DNA of 57,063 nucleotides from an uncultured Dialister sp. (GTDB taxonomy: Bacteria; Bacillota; Negativicutes; Veillonellales; Dialisteraceae): assembly GCA_934216155.1 (NCBI GenBank), contig CAKQBK010000006.1, forward strand, positions 1-57,063, written 5' to 3'. Position 1 is the first letter of the stretch, and every line of letters starts with the position of its first letter. A model generated the notes under the pieces. It saw only the letters and a list, made by a program, of their open reading frames with translations. It ran no database searches and was not told the origin of the DNA. Position numbers and translations under genes: made by a program. Positions 53,070-57,063 of the stretch are shown piece by piece.

Positions 53070-55970
53070 ATGAACGATTCCCAGAAAGCAGCCATCTATT
53101 CCGAGGGCCCAACGCTGGTTATTGCAGGGCCTGGTACGGGAAAAACCTATACGATTATTCAGCGGGTGCTCCATCTCATTCAGGACAAGCATGTGAAGCC
53201 AGAGGAAATTATGCTCGTCACCTATACGGTGAAAGCATCGAAGGAGCTTACCACGCGGCTCACCAATGAGTTGTCCCAGCGGGGAATCGAAGTGAATCTC
53301 CATGATATGTACCTGGGCACGTTTCATCACATTTGCCGCATGATCTTGAAAGAGTTTCGAGAATACACCACGTTGGAGAGAAATTATTTAGAGACGGACC
53401 AATTTGAGCAGAAATACTTGGTGTATGGGCACCTGAAGGAGTTCGACCAAATTCCGGATTTTGAAAAGGTGGTATCTAAGGGGTACACCGATAAAATGGG
53501 GCAATTTCATCCGAAGAGCCCATGGAAGCGCTGTGATCTCATTTGCCATTATGTAGGCGGTCTGGCGGAGGAGTTGCTGGACCCGGAAGTATTGCGCCGT
53601 CAGTTCGGACAAGCATTGCAAGGGCGAGGCGAAGTGCTTGGTCGGATGATGATGAAATATGAACGGATTTCCCGAGAGGGAAATTTCATCGATTATACCC
53701 GATTGCAGACAGAGACTTATCGCCTGTTGACGGAACATCCAGAGATTCGGAAATTGCTGCAGCAACGTATCCGATACATTATGATTGACGAATACCAGGA
53801 TACGGATTACATCCAGGAAAAACTGATTCAGCTTCTGATGGGGCCGGAACGGAATGTGTTTGTGGTAGGCGATGACGACCAAAGCATTTATCGTTTTCGC
53901 GGGGCCACGGTGGGAAATATTCTGAGCTTTGGGGATCGATATGGCGGAATCGACAAATGTCATATCTATAAGTTGGATACCAATTATCGCTCTACCCAGG
54001 GCATCGTCGACTTTTGCGGTGCTTGGATGACGAAGCTCTATCCCCATTCGCAAATTTGGAAAAAAGAAGACCATGGATACTACCGGTATCTGAAAGGGAA
54101 AATCAAAGCCCACGAAGAGGGATTGCCCCAGTCGGTCATTAAAGTGACTGATGGGAATTACCAAACGTGGCTGAAGAAAATGGTGGACCTGATTCAGAAA
54201 TTAAAGAAAAACGGAAAAATCACTGACTACAACCAGGTGGCCTTGTTATGGAGCTCTGTCAAGAGTTACAAGGCGAAGGATTTGCAGATCATGCTGGAAA
54301 GAAATCAGATTCCTGTGTATGCGCCCCGGGCAGGGCATTTCTTTGAACGAAAAGAAGTGGCGTGGCTGTTGGGATGTTTGCTTGCCCTATTTCCTTGCTT
54401 TTCCGACCATATGGAACAATATCCGGAACTGAAAGAAACCGATGAAATGGTTGAAACCTACAATTTCTTTCAATCCATGGCAGAGCAGATGATGGAAAAG
54501 CCGGAACATGAACCACTGAAACATTGGGTAGAACGCACACGAAGCTGGATTTCTTACGAAAAGAAAATGCCCGATAGCTTACTGGGATTGGTGTATTCTC
54601 TATTATCCTTTGCACCCTTTTCTGTGTGGCTTGACCAGGCCGTCACAGAAGAAGTACCGGAAGTTCGCAATCTATCGGCCATTACGCGGTTGATCAATCG
54701 ATTCGGCTATTTCTTGAAAGATAACCACGGGCAAGGAAAAGAAACATTGGAGGATGTGTGCCTGTTCTTCTATCGGTATCTTAGACTTTGGTTTGAAAAT
54801 AAAGTGGATGAATACGAAGATGAAGAACGATACGCTCCATCGGGGAAAGTTTCTTTTTTGAATATTCATCAATCCAAAGGGCTGGAATACCCGGTAGTCA
54901 TCGTGGCGTCTCTGGAAGATAGTCCCTGGGGAAATGATGATTGGATCCCATCTATCACGGCTCAGGTGACCGGGCGTCATCCCTATGAGCCAGTGGATAT
55001 CTGGCATGAATTGGATTTCCTTCGGAAATATTACACCGCCTTTTCCCGGGCGGAAACATTGCTGGTACTTGCCACCCATATAGAAGCCAAATCACATAAA
55101 CCGATTCCCAGTTTATGGTTTCAACGTGCCTTGTCTGTGCTTCCTGAATATGATGACCCGCGAATTCCTTATGATAAAATGGAATTTCGCCCCGTCAAAG
55201 CGGCCCATTTCAAGCAGCGGTTTTCCTATACCACCCAAGTGGCACTCTATGAAGAATGTCCTTTGAAATATAAATGGAGCCGCATCTATCGCTTCGCGTC
55301 TGCCCAGGGCATGGGGCTGCTCTTTGGGCAGTTGGTTCATGAAACCATCGAAGACATTCATCGCGCGGTTCTTCGAGGGGAAGAAAAGGCGCTTACTCCG
55401 GCGGTGCTCTATGGATGGATGATGGCCAATTATACCTCTTTGTCTAAAAAGGAAAATACCTGGTTGTCCCAAAGCCAGTTGGAGGAAATGTTTCAACAAA
55501 TTATGGCCTATGTATCGTTTAGAAAAGGCCACTGGGGATCTATCCAGGAAGCGGAACTGCCATTGGAATTGGTCGAAGAAGATTACATCATGGACGGCAC
55601 CATCGACTTGCTTCAAGGCACTGGGGATACAGTGGATATCATTGATTTTAAAACCGGTAAAAAGCCGAAACTTGATAGTCCCTTGCTAGCGAAATATAGA
55701 GGACAGCTGGAAGTGTACGCCTACCTGGTGGAGAAGAAGGTGGGAAAATCGATTGGAAAGTTGCAACTCTATTTCACAGGAAGCGAAGACCCACTGGTGA
55801 CTTTCGATTACACACAGGAAATGGTGAAAGAACGAATCGCACAATTTGATGAGACTGTGCATCGCATCATGAACGAAGACTTTGCCCATAAAGCAGAACC
55901 GACACCGGATGGGCAAAGAAAAGCTTGCCAGTTTTGTGATTGGAAGCATTATTGTTGGAGAAATACATAG
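53070..55970 (+). CDS. SF1 (UvrD/PcrA-type) helicase fused to a PD-(D/E)XK nuclease with Fe-S cysteines
   Basis: A single 966-aa protein predicted to unwind and degrade DNA. The ATG follows AGAGAGGAG. The helicase part has Walker A AGPGTGKT (residues 19-26), motif II IDEYQD (Asp240-Asp244), motif III VVGDDDQSIYRFRG, NYRST, HQSKGLEYPVVIVA and YTAFSRAETLLVLA (motif VI). The nuclease part from about residue 715 has His757 (GQLVHE), Asp846 (DGTIDLL), Asp859-x-Lys861 (IDFKTGK) and Gln879-Tyr883 (QLEVYAY). Cys730, Cys953, Cys956 and Cys962 are spaced as in AddB/Cas4-type [4Fe-4S] nucleases. Repair or defence roles are both possible. It is shorter than AddA or RecB, and no AddB partner is nearby. 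Confidence 0.9.
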   Translation: MNDSQKAAIYSEGPTLVIAGPGTGKTYTIIQRVLHLIQDKHVKPEEIMLVTYTVKASKELTTRLTNELSQRGIEVNLHDMYLGTFHHICRMILKEFREYTTLERNYLETDQFEQKYLVYGHLKEFDQIPDFEKVVSKGYTDKMGQFHPKSPWKRCDLICHYVGGLAEELLDPEVLRRQFGQALQGRGEVLGRMMMKYERISREGNFIDYTRLQTETYRLLTEHPEIRKLLQQRIRYIMIDEYQDTDYIQEKLIQLLMGPERNVFVVGDDDQSIYRFRGATVGNILSFGDRYGGIDKCHIYKLDTNYRSTQGIVDFCGAWMTKLYPHSQIWKKEDHGYYRYLKGKIKAHEEGLPQSVIKVTDGNYQTWLKKMVDLIQKLKKNGKITDYNQVALLWSSVKSYKAKDLQIMLERNQIPVYAPRAGHFFERKEVAWLLGCLLALFPCFSDHMEQYPELKETDEMVETYNFFQSMAEQMMEKPEHEPLKHWVERTRSWISYEKKMPDSLLGLVYSLLSFAPFSVWLDQAVTEEVPEVRNLSAITRLINRFGYFLKDNHGQGKETLEDVCLFFYRYLRLWFENKVDEYEDEERYAPSGKVSFLNIHQSKGLEYPVVIVASLEDSPWGNDDWIPSITAQVTGRHPYEPVDIWHELDFLRKYYTAFSRAETLLVLATHIEAKSHKPIPSLWFQRALSVLPEYDDPRIPYDKMEFRPVKAAHFKQRFSYTTQVALYEECPLKYKWSRIYRFASAQGMGLLFGQLVHETIEDIHRAVLRGEEKALTPAVLYGWMMANYTSLSKKENTWLSQSQLEEMFQQIMAYVSFRKGHWGSIQEAELPLELVEEDYIMDGTIDLLQGTGDTVDIIDFKTGKKPKLDSPLLAKYRGQLEVYAYLVEKKVGKSIGKLQLYFTGSEDPLVTFDYTQEMVKERIAQFDETVHRIMNEDFAHKAEPTPDGQRKACQFCDWKHYCWRNT

Positions 55971-55974
55971 GGAG

Positions 55975-56202
55975 TGTTAGCAAAGCAAGAGTTAGTAGAG
56001 CTAATTCCCGTAGAGGTTATAGGATGCTCAAGTTACTCAAGTTGCTCAAGTTTCTGAGGTTCGCCGATTGAGATGATAACGCTAGCGTTTATTAGCACAT
56101 TCGAGAACCTGAGAGACCTTAGCAACTTGAGAAACCTGAGTAACCTATAACCTCTAACGAAATCATACCTACTCATGCAAATCCTTAACTTAACAGCATT
56201 GG
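55975..56202. mobile_element. 9-bp-unit MITE after the helicase-nuclease gene
   Basis: The right arm and tip are intact (CTTAACTTAACAGCATTG ending at 56202). The left tip is decayed, but the inner left arm (GTAGAGGTTATAGG, CTCAAGTTACTCAAGTTGCT) is clear. The centre is AACGCTAGCGTT. It begins within a few bases of the helicase-nuclease stop codon. No target duplication can be recognised. Confidence 0.7.
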
Positions 56203-56212
56203 TAGTTTGGCG

Positions 56213-56385
56213 GGTTTGCCAGCCGAGACCTTTGGTGACAACTTGCTGAGAAGAAATAGGCATTGGTTTAGGGTTTAATGTTTAGCATGTAACCCCTAAA
56301 CCTTAAACCAGTGACACTGTGGTTTTGTGCAAGTTGTATACTACGGACTCAGAGCATAAACCAACAACCAACAACCAATAACCAA
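56213..56385. repeat. Family B palindrome, copy 7
   Basis: The core GGTTTAGGGTTTAATG pairs with CCCTAAACCTTAAACC. The right flank reads AAACCAACAACCAACAACC in heptads. The left outer arm is reduced where it meets the MITE. A 74-codon open frame across it is low-complexity repeat translation, not a gene. Confidence 0.7.
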
Positions 56386-56388
56386 AAC

Positions 56389-56716
56389 CGAAATAATGAA
56401 ATTCTAATGTTCAAAATGTTCGTTTTTTTTAGGAAAATTTCTGATTATATAGATAGAGGGGAAATGTTGGTGGTTGTTAGTTGTTTGTTGTTGGTTTACA
56501 TACCAAGTTCTTTTTATGACAACCTGCCACGATGAAAATGTCATTGGTTTTGGGTTTAAGGTTTACCCGCTAACCCCCAAAACCTTAAACCAATGCCGCT
56601 GCGTATTTGTGCTGATTGTATCGAAAGAACACGGAGCATAAACCAACAACTAACAACAGACAACCAACAACAAACTCGAAATAATGAAATTCTAATGTTC
56701 AAAATGTTCGTTTTTT
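56389..56716. repeat. 40-bp direct repeat (288-bp period) around family B copy 8
   Basis: CGAAATAATGAAATTCTAAT and the following 20 bases (TGTTCAAAATGTTCG plus Ts) occur identically at 56389-56428 and 56677-56716. Between them lies a full family B palindrome (about 56467-56672). This looks like a local duplication of a family B element together with its flank: copy 7 plus the 40-mer and copy 8 plus the 40-mer are tandem units. Confidence 0.85.
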
Positions 56717-56756
56717 CCCTCATTTTTCCGTTTTATTATATAGAGGGGTAATGAAG

Positions 56757-56887
56757 TCCGAGCTCGGAAGAGCGATTTCGGAATCCATCAAAGTTAGATT
56801 ATACGCGTATACCTTTAAAGGAATCTGGCAGATGGAGAAAGAAATCATCTCTTCTATAGACTTCATCCTCTCGACCTGACGTCAGGT
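56757..56887. other. Segment with three perfect short palindromes
   Basis: TCCGAGCTCGGA (56757-56768), TATACGCGTATA (56800-56811) and ACCTGACGTCAGGT (56874-56887) are exact palindromes within 131 bp of non-coding, non-heptad sequence. GCAAGAG...CTCTTGC forms a further stem just downstream. I do not know what it is. Binding sites or part of an untranslated RNA are possible. Confidence 0.4.
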
Positions 56888-57063
56888 AGGATATGGTGCA
56901 AGAGCCATGTCCACCAACTCTTGCAAACCGACAAATGACAAACGATGAATGACTTCCAAGTCACGAGTCACCAGTCACTAGTCACACAAAAACAAAAAGC
57001 ATAGTATCTTCCAATCCACGGCATAACAGGACTTCCGTACCGCATCCGTGCTAGCGACAAGAC
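56888..57063. other. Right edge, nothing recognised
   Basis: No open frame with a ribosome-binding site is present. A short GTCACGA, GTCACCA, GTCACTA heptad run lies at about 56960-56986. The last 65 bp (from AAAAAGCATAGTATC) are not repeat-like and may be the start or end of a feature beyond the window. Confidence 0.4.

Noticed and set aside
56311..56535. 74-codon open frame after the helicase-nuclease gene
   Set aside because: It runs through family B heptads and translates to low-complexity Asn/Gln-rich and hydrophobic repeats.

Overview
ORGANISM. The window looks like the chromosome of a Negativicute (a Firmicute with an outer membrane, Selenomonadales/Acidaminococcales type). The core gene order der-plsY-gpsA, secG-rnr-smpB, ruvC-ruvA-ruvB-spoIID-like-queA-tgt-yajC-secD-secF is a Firmicute order. 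A SpoIID-type protein occurs together with a giant secreted filamentous adhesin of the LktA/FHA kind, which needs an outer membrane. I cannot name the genus from sequence alone.

LAYOUT. (1) 1-22.9 kb: an unrecognised 342-aa protein, then one 20-kb gene for a secreted beta-helical adhesin of about 6,660 residues, followed by 1.4 kb of repeats and terminators. (2) 22.9-42.5 kb: housekeeping genes for ribosome assembly (Der), phospholipid synthesis (PlsY, GpsA), protein export (SecG, YajC, SecD, SecF), RNA decay and ribosome rescue (RNase R, SmpB), Holliday junction processing (RuvA, RuvB, RuvC), peptidoglycan remodelling (SpoIID-like), queuosine tRNA modification (QueA, Tgt) and folate metabolism (5-formyl-THF cyclo-ligase), plus a protein with three Tudor-like barrels. 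(3) 42.9-51.6 kb: an accessory catabolic locus with two paralogous enolase-superfamily racemases/epimerases, an MFS importer, two paralogous M20 metallopeptidases and a divergently transcribed regulator. It reads as uptake, racemisation/epimerisation and hydrolysis of N-acyl amino acids or dipeptide-like compounds. (4) 51.7-57 kb: an e(P4)-like surface acid phosphatase divergent from a fused SF1 helicase / PD-(D/E)XK Fe-S nuclease, then a gene-free repeat zone.

REPEATS. Almost every intergenic space is packed with palindromic modules whose arms are degenerate short tandem repeats. Most units are exactly 7 bp (CAGTTAG, GTTAGAA, GTGCGTA, GGTGACT, TTGTTAG, GGTTTAG, CCCTAAT classes) and one family uses 9 bp (GAGAAACCT class). 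The 9-bp family is a MITE-like element of about 230 bp with terminal inverted repeats. One copy sits between two identical 10-bp direct repeats inside another repeat, and that repeat's empty site is present elsewhere in the window. A second, unrelated 167-bp MITE lies just upstream of der. Operons that are usually compact (ruvCAB, queA-tgt, secG-rnr-smpB) are spread out by these elements, many with their own terminators and promoters.

LIMITS. Functions come from motifs and gene context read by eye. No database or folding search was run, and base-pairing statements are manual comparisons.
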